In this document: in pieces, positions 8,348 to 15,756 of the stretch
Numbering within the stretch: position 1 is the first letter of the stretch
How the letters are laid out: each line of letters starts with the position of its first letter
Assembly (NCBI GenBank): GCA_964642855.1
Contig: CAZXSK010000046.1
Span: 1 to 34,164, forward strand
Reading direction: 5' to 3'
Length of the DNA stretch: 34,164 nt
Origin: CAZXSK01 sp964642855
GTDB taxonomy: Bacteria; Planctomycetota; Phycisphaerae; SM23-33
The notes under the pieces: model-generated
Databases searched by the model: none
The model's input: only the letters and a program-made list of their open reading frames with translations
What the model was told of the DNA's origin: nothing
Made by a program: the position numbers and the translations under genes

Positions 8348-8429
8348 GGCGAGTCCTTTCACTGGCTTCTGGCCTCTGCATTCTATTCGGAGCCCGAGGC
8401 GGGCGGATGAAGCGGGGTGCGCGACAAAA

Positions 8430-9411
8430 TAGTGGCGCCAGGGTTCTGGATAGACTATCCCCTTATTGGGAGTTTGGGTTTGGTCAACGCGACCGGTAAG
8501 GAGATAGTCCCATGGACGCAAGGACGCGCCGCATGATGCGGGAGATGCTCTGCTTGTTGGGGACCGCCCTGGCGAGCTTCACCAAGGCCAGCGTCGCCAG
8601 CGAGAAGCTTCTGGGTGTTCGGGTCAGCGAGGCCTTCATCCGACGGTTGTGCGAATCGGAGGGGCGGAAGGTGGTGATCCAACCGGCAAAGGTGGAGCCG
8701 GGCCAGCGGGTCACGGGCAGTTGCGATGGCACCATGGTCCATACGACCCAACAGGGCTGGAAGGAGTTGAAGGCCTACCAGTTCTGCTACGGCCAGCACA
8801 AGCATGGGCGGGCCTATTGGGAGACATCCGAACAGTTCACCCCACGGCTGCGTCAGGCGGCGGTAACGATGCAGGCTGGCTGGTCCGAGGAGTTCTTCTG
8901 GGTCTCGGATGCGGCCGAATGGATCGACAAAGGAGTGCGGGTGCAACTGCCGTCGGCGATCCGGATCATCGACATCTGGCACGCCTGGCAGCACGTGCAC
9001 GAGGCGGCTCGGGAAGTCTACCCCAACGACGAAGGCAAGGCCCTTGCCTGGGCGCGGCGGTACTGTGGCGATCTGGAAGACGATGGGGGCAAAGCGTTGT
9101 GGCGGCGTCTGCGGCATGCCAAGTACCAGGACCCGAAGCGCCAGGAGGCGGTAGAGAGATTGCGTGCCTACCTGCTCAGGCACGCCGATCGGCTGGACTA
9201 TCCGACCTACAAGGCCCAAGGTTGGCCGATCTCCAGCGGGCCGATGGAGAGCTTCTGCAAGCAACTCGGCCAACGGCTCAAAGGGCCGGGGATGCGGTGG
9301 AGCCTGCAGAACCTCGACCCCATGGCCGCACTGGTAAGCCTCTGGGCAAACGACGAATGGGATACGCACTGGCAAACCGCCGCGTGAGTGCCACTATCCA
9401 GACGCGCACCC
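8430..9411 (+). mobile_element. Compact ISKra4-like insertion element with imperfect terminal inverted repeats
   Basis: A transposase gene (8512-9387) is flanked by short inverted sequences. TCTGGATAG (8445-8453) is the exact reverse complement of CTATCCAGA (9394-9402), and TAGTGGC (8430-8436) is the reverse complement of GCCACTA (9390-9396). Outside these, GGG at 8441-8443 mirrors CCC at 9409-9411, which may mark the true tips. I found no clear target-site duplication, so the exact ends are uncertain. The element would be just under 1 kb, which is small for this family. Confidence 0.6.
8512..9387 (+). CDS. ISKra4-family transposase, short form
   Basis: The 291-residue protein matches the catalytic half of ISKra4-type (UPF0236-like) DDE transposases. 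It contains SCDGTMVHT (first Asp), WVSDAAEWI, IIDIWHAWQHVHEA (second Asp region) and GWPISSGPMESFCKQLGQRLKGPGMRWS, the family hallmark around the catalytic Glu. Such enzymes cut and move the element by DDE chemistry. Family members I know are usually longer, with an N-terminal region of a hundred or more residues before this part; here only about 60 residues precede the catalytic core. The start is well supported, with AAGGAG about nine bases before the ATG, so this short form may be translated as such rather than being a broken 5' end. No frameshift or stop interrupts it. Confidence 0.85.
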   Translation: MDARTRRMMREMLCLLGTALASFTKASVASEKLLGVRVSEAFIRRLCESEGRKVVIQPAKVEPGQRVTGSCDGTMVHTTQQGWKELKAYQFCYGQHKHGRAYWETSEQFTPRLRQAAVTMQAGWSEEFFWVSDAAEWIDKGVRVQLPSAIRIIDIWHAWQHVHEAAREVYPNDEGKALAWARRYCGDLEDDGGKALWRRLRHAKYQDPKRQEAVERLRAYLLRHADRLDYPTYKAQGWPISSGPMESFCKQLGQRLKGPGMRWSLQNLDPMAALVSLWANDEWDTHWQTAA

Positions 9412-9664
9412 GAAGCTCCTTCGAGACGGGAGGGGGGAGGGGAAAACAATTCGTACTCTCGTGGGTACTAAAGTGCCCGATCACCCTCGACGATAGCGGC
9501 TATGGGCGACGGGGAAACACCGGGGAGCATCCGACAGCGCCGGCCGCTGTCGAAACGCCCTCCGCTGGGCTTACTTCTTCTGATCGGGGATGTTGTGTTC
9601 CGCCTCCGGGGGTTCCGGCAGGCAAAACGGGCGTCCCTGCTGCGCGCCCCTATGGGCAGATTGC

Positions 9665-12600
9665 ATGCTGGAAAGCATCTTGTCACAATTCGACCTGCTC
9701 TGTCTGGTTCATGCACTGGCATGTTTCCTGCTGGCGGATATCGCCCACCGGGCCAGGCTGCGCGAACTGATGGGCCTCAGTTGGGGGCCGTTGATAGGCT
9801 TCGCGCTGGCCCGGGGGGCTCATATGGTCCTTACGGTCATCGCTGCCTGCCATTGGGACATTCCGGGGCAGTCCTGGCTCAGCGCCGGGGCGATTGCTCT
9901 TGCAGCGGCCCAGCTCTGGGTGTTCGGGATTCGCAACCTGCTGCCGGGCAAGCCCCTTTTGCAGGCAGCCGGGTTGGCAGCTTCGCTGCTTGCCGGCGGC
10001 GTGGCGTCCTTGTGGGTCGGTCCGACCGGTGGACAAGTCTGGATCCGGACGGGGATCCTCCTGCCCGGTGCGATTCTGAGCGGGTTTGCGGTCATACTTG
10101 CAGCCCACCGACCCCGACGGGGAGGCAGGCACTGCTTCGTCGCCGGGGCCGTCTGCCTGGGTCTCTACGCCTCGCTTACGGCGATGTATTGCCCGATGAG
10201 TTTCACGCCGTACATGGTGGGCGCCCAGCCCTGGGATACCCACAGCACAATGATGGCCCTGAATGCCACAACCCAGCCGTTCGTGCTGATTGCGTTCGGT
10301 GTTTTGCTGCTGGCGGGTCTGCTGCGTCGGGTACGAGACGAAGGAACGTGCGATCCGCCCCTGCTGCCAAGATGGCTGATCGGGGCCGTCAGCGGAATCC
10401 TGATCTGTGCGGTGGCTCTCGGAGGGATCCTGTGCAACCATCTCGGACGGTCGACGCTGAAGACGATCCGCAGCCAGATCCGCCATAGCTCGCAGGACCT
10501 GGCGCGGCACGTCCGCAACCAGGTTCTGCACAACCAGCAGGGCGCAGAAGTCATCGCGCAGGATCCGCGCGTGGTGCGGATCCTGAGCAAATCCAGACCG
10601 GAGGTGTCCGAGGCGGATCACGAGATCCTGGAATCGTACCGGGAGTCGTATTCGGCGCTCGTTTGCTACGTGCTCGACGCGGGCGGCGTGACGATCGCTT
10701 CCTCCAATTTCCGCTCGCCTTCGAGCTTCGTGGGAAAATGCTATGCGTTCCGGCCCTATTTCCAGCGGGCGTTCGAAGAAAGGAGCAACGGGGCGTACTT
10801 CGCGGTAGGTGTCACCTCCGGTCAGGCCGGCTTGTATACCAGCGCACCGGTGCGGGACCGCGCCGGCCGGGTGATTGGCGTGGCTGTGGTCAAGGCCGGA
10901 ACCGAGGACATCGCCTCGGGCATTCGACACCATCGCCGGTCGGCGCTGGTGTCCCCGGACGGTGTGGTGTTCCTGGACTGGCAGGGGCGCGTGTCGCTTC
11001 GTCCCCTGCATCCTCTGGACCCCGAGACCCGACGGCGGGCCTTGGAATTGAGGCAGTTCCCGAGGATCGATAGCAAGCCGATCCTGTCGGCGAAACCAGG
11101 CCCCGATTCGCTGATCCAACTGGACGGGGAGGTCCATCTGCTGAGCATGGCAGAAGCCGCCCCGACAGACTGGAATGTCGTCTCGATCAGCAGCGTCTCG
11201 GAGGCAGCCCAGGCCCGGGGGTTGGGACTGGCGATCACCATGATCTTCTCGGGAGTGATCTACGGGGCATTCGGGATCATCCGGCTGGGGCGTGATTCCC
11301 GGGCAAAGCTTGCCAGTTCCGAGCGACGACTATCCGAAACCCTGGAGTTCCTGCCCGACCCGACGATGGTCGTCGACCGCTCGGGAGAAATCCAGGCATG
11401 GAACCGCGCGATGGAGGAGTTCTCGGGGCTTCCCGCCTCCGAGGTGGTGGGCACCCGTGACGGCCGTCATGCCGTGCCCTTCTATGGCGTCCGCAGGCCC
11501 CTGCTGGCCGAATTGGTCCTCCGGGGCCCACGGAATGTGGAGGAATCCGACTACGACGTCTCGCGCGAGAACGACACGTTCTTCTGCGAAAAGCACCTGC
11601 CCGACTTCCGGGGAGGCAGGCACCTGTGGATCAAGGCCAGGCTGCTGCGAAACGCCGAGGGAACCGTCGTCGGGGCGATCGAGACGGTGCGCGACACGAC
11701 CGATCGCGAACGAAACCAGGCGTATCTGCGCGAAAGCGAAAGCAAGTACCGCCTGCTGTTCGAGCAGGCCAGCGACGCATGCTTCCTGATGCGCGGCGGA
11801 CGTTTCATCGACTGCAACGAGCCGGTTTTGACGATGTTCGGCTGTCGTCGACACGAGATCATCGGCGAGCCCCCCGCGAAATTCTCTCCACCCACCCAGC
11901 CGGACGGACGCGATTCGATGGAAGCAGCGCTGGAGCGTATCCGGGCTGCCCACGAGGGCAAGCCCCAGCGATTCGAGTGGCGCCACCGCAAGCTGGACGG
12001 AACGGAGTTCGACGCGGAGGTCTCTCTCAACCGCCTGGATCTCGGCGGGGAGACGCATGTCCAGGCGATGGTTCGTGACATTTCTTCCCAGAAGCAGTTC
12101 GAACAGGCACTGGTTCGCGCCAAGGAAGAGGCCGAAGCCGCCAGCCGGGCCAAGAGCCAGTTCCTGGCCAACATGTCCCACGAAATCCGCACGCCGATCA
12201 ACGGCGTGATCGGCATGATTCAACTGGCGAGGGACACCGACCTGACGCCCGAGCAGAAGGAATACCTCGACATGGCCGGTACGTCGGCTGAACTGCTGAT
12301 GGAGGTCATCGGCGACATCCTGGACTTCTCCAAAATCGAAGCCGGCAAGCTGGAACTCTCCGAGGAGACATTCTCCCTGCACGGGTGTATCGATCAGGTC
12401 AGTTCCGCCGTCCGTGCCCGGGCGTTGGGCAAGGGGCTGAACGTTCGGTGCGAGATCGGACGAAACGTTCCCCGGAGCGTCCATGGCGACGGCGTGCGCA
12501 TCCGCCAGGTGTTGCTGAACCTGCTGAGCAATGCCGTGAAGTTCACCGAAACCGGTGGCGTGGAGATCCACGCGCAGACCCTCTGGCGGGAGGGAAGCAC

Positions 12601-13306
12601 CGCAACCGTCTATCTCGCTGTAAAGGACACGGGAATCGGCATCGATCCAGCCCACCAGATCGCCATCTTCGATGCGTTCACCCAGGCGGACGGCTCGATC
12701 ACGCGTCAGTTCGGCGGCACGGGGCTGGGACTCGCCATCGCCAAGCACATTGTCACGACCATGGGCGGACAGACCTGGGTGTCCGGCCAGCCCGGAGGGG
12801 GCAGTACCTTCCATGTCGTGCTCCCCCTCGCCGACGCTGCCGAACGCCCGGACCCGGACGCAACGACATCGTCCTCCGAAACCGTCCTGCCGGCCGGTGC
12901 GGCCTTGCTCGCCGAAGACAATGCCGTCAACCGCCTGCTGACCTCGCGCATGCTCGAAGCCCTCGGGTGGGACGTCACCTGTGCCGAGGACGGCTTGGAG
13001 ACAATCGAACTGTGGCAGGCCGAGCCGTTCGACCTGATTGTCATGGACGTGCAGATGCCCCATGTATCGGGCCTGGACGCCACGGCGGAGATCCGTCGGC
13101 GCGAGCAGCAGACAACCCGGACAAAGACGCCCATCCTCGCATTGACCGCCCACGCCAAGGAAGAGGACCGCTCCGTATGCCTGGAAGCGGGAATGGACGC
13201 CTACCTCTCCAAGCCGTTCACGAAGAAGCTTCTGCAGGAAGCGATCGCCGAAGCCCGCCAGGCTGTCAGCGAGGCCGACCTGACAGCAACTCAAGCAAAG
13301 CCGTAG
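9665..13306 (+). CDS. Hybrid sensor histidine kinase (membrane, dCache, PAS-PAS, HisKA, HATPase, REC)
   Basis: The protein is about 1213 residues. Residues 1-230 hold about seven hydrophobic segments. A periplasmic-type sensor follows (about 270-520) with SFVGKCYAFRPYFQRAF and YFAVGVTSGQAGLYTSAPV, resembling the double-PDC (dCache) sensors of DctB-like kinases. A membrane segment follows near 525-540. Two PAS domains start near 555 and 692. The kinase core has H839 in FLANMSHEIRTPINGVIG, the N box near 952 (LNLLSNAVKF), DTGIGID near 988 and GGTGLGLAI near 1017. A receiver domain (about 1075-1190) has D1128 in MDVQMP and the conserved lysine in LSKPF. It should autophosphorylate and pass phosphate to its own receiver. 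No partner regulator is adjacent. The start is uncertain: ATG at 9590 is also in frame, but its extra 25 residues look unlike a coding start. Its end overlaps convergent lpxK by 41 bases. Confidence 0.92.
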   Translation: MLESILSQFDLLCLVHALACFLLADIAHRARLRELMGLSWGPLIGFALARGAHMVLTVIAACHWDIPGQSWLSAGAIALAAAQLWVFGIRNLLPGKPLLQAAGLAASLLAGGVASLWVGPTGGQVWIRTGILLPGAILSGFAVILAAHRPRRGGRHCFVAGAVCLGLYASLTAMYCPMSFTPYMVGAQPWDTHSTMMALNATTQPFVLIAFGVLLLAGLLRRVRDEGTCDPPLLPRWLIGAVSGILICAVALGGILCNHLGRSTLKTIRSQIRHSSQDLARHVRNQVLHNQQGAEVIAQDPRVVRILSKSRPEVSEADHEILESYRESYSALVCYVLDAGGVTIASSNFRSPSSFVGKCYAFRPYFQRAFEERSNGAYFAVGVTSGQAGLYTSAPVRDRAGRVIGVAVVKAGTEDIASGIRHHRRSALVSPDGVVFLDWQGRVSLRPLHPLDPETRRRALELRQFPRIDSKPILSAKPGPDSLIQLDGEVHLLSMAEAAPTDWNVVSISSVSEAAQARGLGLAITMIFSGVIYGAFGIIRLGRDSRAKLASSERRLSETLEFLPDPTMVVDRSGEIQAWNRAMEEFSGLPASEVVGTRDGRHAVPFYGVRRPLLAELVLRGPRNVEESDYDVSRENDTFFCEKHLPDFRGGRHLWIKARLLRNAEGTVVGAIETVRDTTDRERNQAYLRESESKYRLLFEQASDACFLMRGGRFIDCNEPVLTMFGCRRHEIIGEPPAKFSPPTQPDGRDSMEAALERIRAAHEGKPQRFEWRHRKLDGTEFDAEVSLNRLDLGGETHVQAMVRDISSQKQFEQALVRAKEEAEAASRAKSQFLANMSHEIRTPINGVIGMIQLARDTDLTPEQKEYLDMAGTSAELLMEVIGDILDFSKIEAGKLELSEETFSLHGCIDQVSSAVRARALGKGLNVRCEIGRNVPRSVHGDGVRIRQVLLNLLSNAVKFTETGGVEIHAQTLWREGSTATVYLAVKDTGIGIDPAHQIAIFDAFTQADGSITRQFGGTGLGLAIAKHIVTTMGGQTWVSGQPGGGSTFHVVLPLADAAERPDPDATTSSSETVLPAGAALLAEDNAVNRLLTSRMLEALGWDVTCAEDGLETIELWQAEPFDLIVMDVQMPHVSGLDATAEIRRREQQTTRTKTPILALTAHAKEEDRSVCLEAGMDAYLSKPFTKKLLQEAIAEARQAVSEADLTATQAKP

Positions 13307-14306
13307 CATCTCCGCTGAGTTCCAGCTGCATCTGCAGCTGCCAGACAGGCCGGCGAGACTCCGCCTGGCGGATCTTGACGTAGTCTTTCTGCGTGGTCAG
13401 CAGCAGCTGGGCCTCGCAGCCTTCCATTCCGCACTCGCCGCAGACCGTCGTCGTCAGAGGTCGGTCGTAGGCGGCGTGGTCGTTGAGCGCCGTCCGCGAG
13501 ACCAGACGAACGTGCAGCTGTTCCAACGTCGCGAAGAACGGCTGGGGATTGCCCAGCCCGCAGAACGCACACGCCATGCGCCCGGCCAGTTCCGAAAGCG
13601 ATCGCGACCGGCCCTGCTCGTCGATGATTCCCACAGGCCGGTGGCGGGCCTCGTGGAGACTCGCGCCCGGTGCGTAGCGGGCGACCTCCTCGCGCAGGTC
13701 ACTGAGGCGCTCGGGCGGTACCTCGTCGGCCCGGGTGATGACCACGACGTGGGCATCCTTCAGCGCCGATTTCGGCTCGCGCAGCAGCCCGCGCGGAAGG
13801 CAGCATCCATAGCCCCACGGCAGCGTCGCGTCGACCAGCACGATGTTCAGGTCGCGACGCAGACGCTGGTGCTGGAAGCCGTCGTCCATCACCAGCACGT
13901 TCGCGCCGCCGGCGATGGCGGTCGTCGCGCCGGCAACGCGATCGGGATTCACGACTACGTTCACGCCGGTCAACTCTCGGAGCAGTTCGGCTTCGTCGCT
14001 GCGCCCGTCGACGGCCTTGTAGCCCCGCGTGAGGATCGCCGGCGACAGGCCGGCCTCCTGCAGTTGCTGAACGATCCACGCGACCATGGGCGTTTTGCCC
14101 GTACCCCCCGTCGTCAGGTTGCCCACGCAGATCACCCGCGCATCGACCGCCCGGGAAGGCAGCAGTCGGCGGCGGTAGGCCCAACGGCGGAGGCGCATCG
14201 CCAGCGCGTACGGCCAGGAGGCCGCACGAAGCACCGCGCGCAGGCACCACACCCCAATCCCCTTCCTCCGGCCGCTCAGGATGTCGCGGGCTTTCTGCTC
14301 GTCCAT
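13266..14306 (-). CDS. lpxK: Tetraacyldisaccharide 4'-kinase
   Basis: LpxK phosphorylates the 4' position of the lipid A disaccharide at the inner membrane, so this organism probably makes lipid A-type LPS. The 346-residue product has an N-terminal helix region (GVWCLRAVLRAASWPYALAMRLRR shortened here to residues 18-42), then the P-loop VGNLTTGGTGKTP (61-73). LTRGYK, MDDGFQH (the catalytic DDGFQH motif) and LPWGYGCCLPRGLLREP follow, all LpxK hallmarks. A C-terminal TTQKDYVKI block is also typical. I chose ATG at 14306 because the protein then begins at the usual distance from the P-loop. No good ribosome-binding site is visible, and a frame continues upstream to 14390. The gene lies 119 bases after icd on the same strand with a hairpin between them. 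Confidence 0.93.
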   Translation of the reverse strand: MDEQKARDILSGRRKGIGVWCLRAVLRAASWPYALAMRLRRWAYRRRLLPSRAVDARVICVGNLTTGGTGKTPMVAWIVQQLQEAGLSPAILTRGYKAVDGRSDEAELLRELTGVNVVVNPDRVAGATTAIAGGANVLVMDDGFQHQRLRRDLNIVLVDATLPWGYGCCLPRGLLREPKSALKDAHVVVITRADEVPPERLSDLREEVARYAPGASLHEARHRPVGIIDEQGRSRSLSELAGRMACAFCGLGNPQPFFATLEQLHVRLVSRTALNDHAAYDRPLTTTVCGECGMEGCEAQLLLTTQKDYVKIRQAESRRPVWQLQMQLELSGDATALLELLSGRPR

Positions 14307-14363
14307 GTCGAAACATGATACGCCCGGCAAGCCACAAATGCAGCCCCGGGGCTGGCGCACAAA

Positions 14364-14398
14364 GCGGGCCCGATGCCTCGTCGCAAGCACCAGGCCCG
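14364..14398 (-). terminator. Hairpin after icd, possible terminator
   Basis: On the minus strand CGGGCCTGGTGC (14398-14387) pairs with GCATCGGGCCCG (14376-14365), 12 pairs including two G-U, with a 10-base loop. Only CTTTG follows, so the T tract is weak. It may attenuate rather than stop transcription from icd into lpxK. Confidence 0.4.
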
Positions 14399-14425
14399 AA
14401 GAAAGCGTAGCTGACGGCAGATCGA

Positions 14426-15532
14426 CTACATCGCCTCGATGATCGCGTCGGCCATTTCGCTGGTGCCCACCGCCGTGGGGTCGTTGCGGTCGGGCTTCAT
14501 GTCATAGGTCACCTTCTCGCCGGCTTCGATGACCTTCGAGACGCCGGCTTCCAGCGCCTGGGCTGCGTCGGTCTCGCCGAGATAGTCGAGCATGAGCATG
14601 CCCGAGAGAATCAGGGCCGTCGGGTTGACCTTGTTCATGCCCTTGTACTTCGGGGCGCTGCCGTGGGTGGCTTCGAACACTGCGCCGCTGTCGCCAATGT
14701 TCGCACCGGGCGCCACGCCCAGACCACCGACCAGCCCCGCGCACAGATCGCTGAGGATGTCGCCGTAGAGGTTCTCGGTAACGATCACGTCGTACAACTC
14801 GGGCTTCTGCACCAGCTGCATGCACATGTTGTCGATGAGGCGCTCTTCCGACTCGATGTCGGGGTAATCCTTGGCGACCTCCTCGGCGACGGCTTTGAAC
14901 AGCCCGTCAGTGTACTTCATGATGTTGGCCTTCTCGACGAAGGTAACCTTCTTGCGGCCATGCTTTTTGGCGTACTCAAACGCGAAGCGAACGATCCGCT
15001 CGGTGTTCTGCACGCTGATGGGCTTGATACTCACGCCGGTGGTCTCGGCAGGGGTCTTGACCTTCTTGTCGGTGGACAGCCGATTGACGGTGTCGATCAG
15101 CTCGCCGACCTCTTTCGTGCCCTTCTCGAACTCGACGCCGGCGTAGAGGTCTTCGCAGTTTTCGCGGACCAGCACCAGGTCGATGTCCTTGTACTTGCTG
15201 CGGACGCCTGGGTAGCTCTTGCATGGACGCAGGCAGCAGTAGAGATCCAGCGTCTGCCTCAGCAGCACGTTGACGCTGCGGAAGCCCGTTCCGATCGGCG
15301 TGGTGATGGGCGCTTTGAGGGTGGCGTCGGTGTTGCGGACGCTCTCAATGGTTTCCTCGGGCATGGGAGTGCCCGCGGTTTCCATGACATCCACGCCGGC
15401 TTCGCAGAGGGTCCAGTTCATTTCGTTGCCGCTGGTCTTGGCCACGGCGGCATCGAGACAGCGTCGGGCGGCTTCGGCGAGCTCCGGGCCCACGCCGTCG
15501 CCACGGATCAAAGTCAGGTTATGAGTCGCCAT
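14426..15532 (-). CDS. icd: Isocitrate dehydrogenase (monomer-chain of the dimeric IDH/IPMDH family)
   Basis: This TCA-cycle enzyme oxidatively decarboxylates isocitrate to 2-oxoglutarate. The 368-residue protein begins LTLIRGDGVGPEL. It carries the isocitrate-recognition block GFRSVNVLLRQ (S86, N88, R92), then R102 in LRPC and LVRENCEDLYAG. The metal and substrate residues follow in IVTENLYGDILSDL, then the coenzyme loop HGSAPKYKGMNKVNPTA. The Ser-Val-Asn-x-x-x-Arg block separates it from isopropylmalate dehydrogenase. Coenzyme preference is unclear: K295-Y296 and Y343 match the residues that bind the 2'-phosphate of NADP in the E. coli enzyme, but the second arginine position is P347. GGAAAGGAACC lies upstream of the ATG, and a good promoter lies 65-93 bases upstream. 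It is transcribed separately from the propeller gene. Confidence 0.9.
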   Translation of the reverse strand: MATHNLTLIRGDGVGPELAEAARRCLDAAVAKTSGNEMNWTLCEAGVDVMETAGTPMPEETIESVRNTDATLKAPITTPIGTGFRSVNVLLRQTLDLYCCLRPCKSYPGVRSKYKDIDLVLVRENCEDLYAGVEFEKGTKEVGELIDTVNRLSTDKKVKTPAETTGVSIKPISVQNTERIVRFAFEYAKKHGRKKVTFVEKANIMKYTDGLFKAVAEEVAKDYPDIESEERLIDNMCMQLVQKPELYDVIVTENLYGDILSDLCAGLVGGLGVAPGANIGDSGAVFEATHGSAPKYKGMNKVNPTALILSGMLMLDYLGETDAAQALEAGVSKVIEAGEKVTYDMKPDRNDPTAVGTSEMADAIIEAM

Positions 15533-15596
15533 CGGGGATGGTTCCTTTCCGTTTCCAACAGGGGTTCGTACAGAAATTCACAAATTCGAGTCGAGT

Positions 15597-15625
15597 ATCC
15601 TAGCACCGCTCCCGGAATCCGTCAA
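15597..15625 (-). promoter_or_regulatory. Sigma-70-type promoter for icd
   Basis: On the minus strand TTGACG (15625-15620) is followed after exactly 17 bases by TAGGAT (15602-15597). The predicted start near 15590 leaves about 58 bases of leader to the ATG at 15532. It lies downstream of the terminator of the preceding minus-strand gene. Confidence 0.6.
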
Positions 15626-15689
15626 GGTCGCGATGGTCCCAGCGAACGCCCGCGTGACTGGCGGGAATCGGCCTGCAGAACCCCTCCAC

Positions 15690-15728
15690 AAACAGAAAGC
15701 CCGGAGACTCCGTTGAAGTCCCCGGGCT
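15690..15728 (-). terminator. Rho-independent terminator after the propeller gene
   Basis: On the minus strand GTCCCC-type stem AGCCCGGGGAC (15728-15718) pairs with GTCTCCGGGCT (15708-15698), 11 positions with one mismatch and a 9-base loop. TTTCTGTTT follows (15698-15690). It sits 28 bases after the stop of the gene at 15757. Confidence 0.75.
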
Positions 15729-15756
15729 GGGTACGTTACTCAACCGGCCTGGAGGG

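Noticed and set aside
8441..9411. Target-site duplication around the insertion element
   Set aside because: Flanks outside the possible tips (left ...GTGGCGCCA, right GAAGCTCCTT...) do not match, and alternative tip choices gave no direct repeat either.
11330..13309. Long minus-strand open frame of 659 codons
   Set aside because: It lies antisense to the hybrid kinase, whose domains are unmistakable. High GC at third positions commonly leaves the opposite strand open; the translation shows no family motif.
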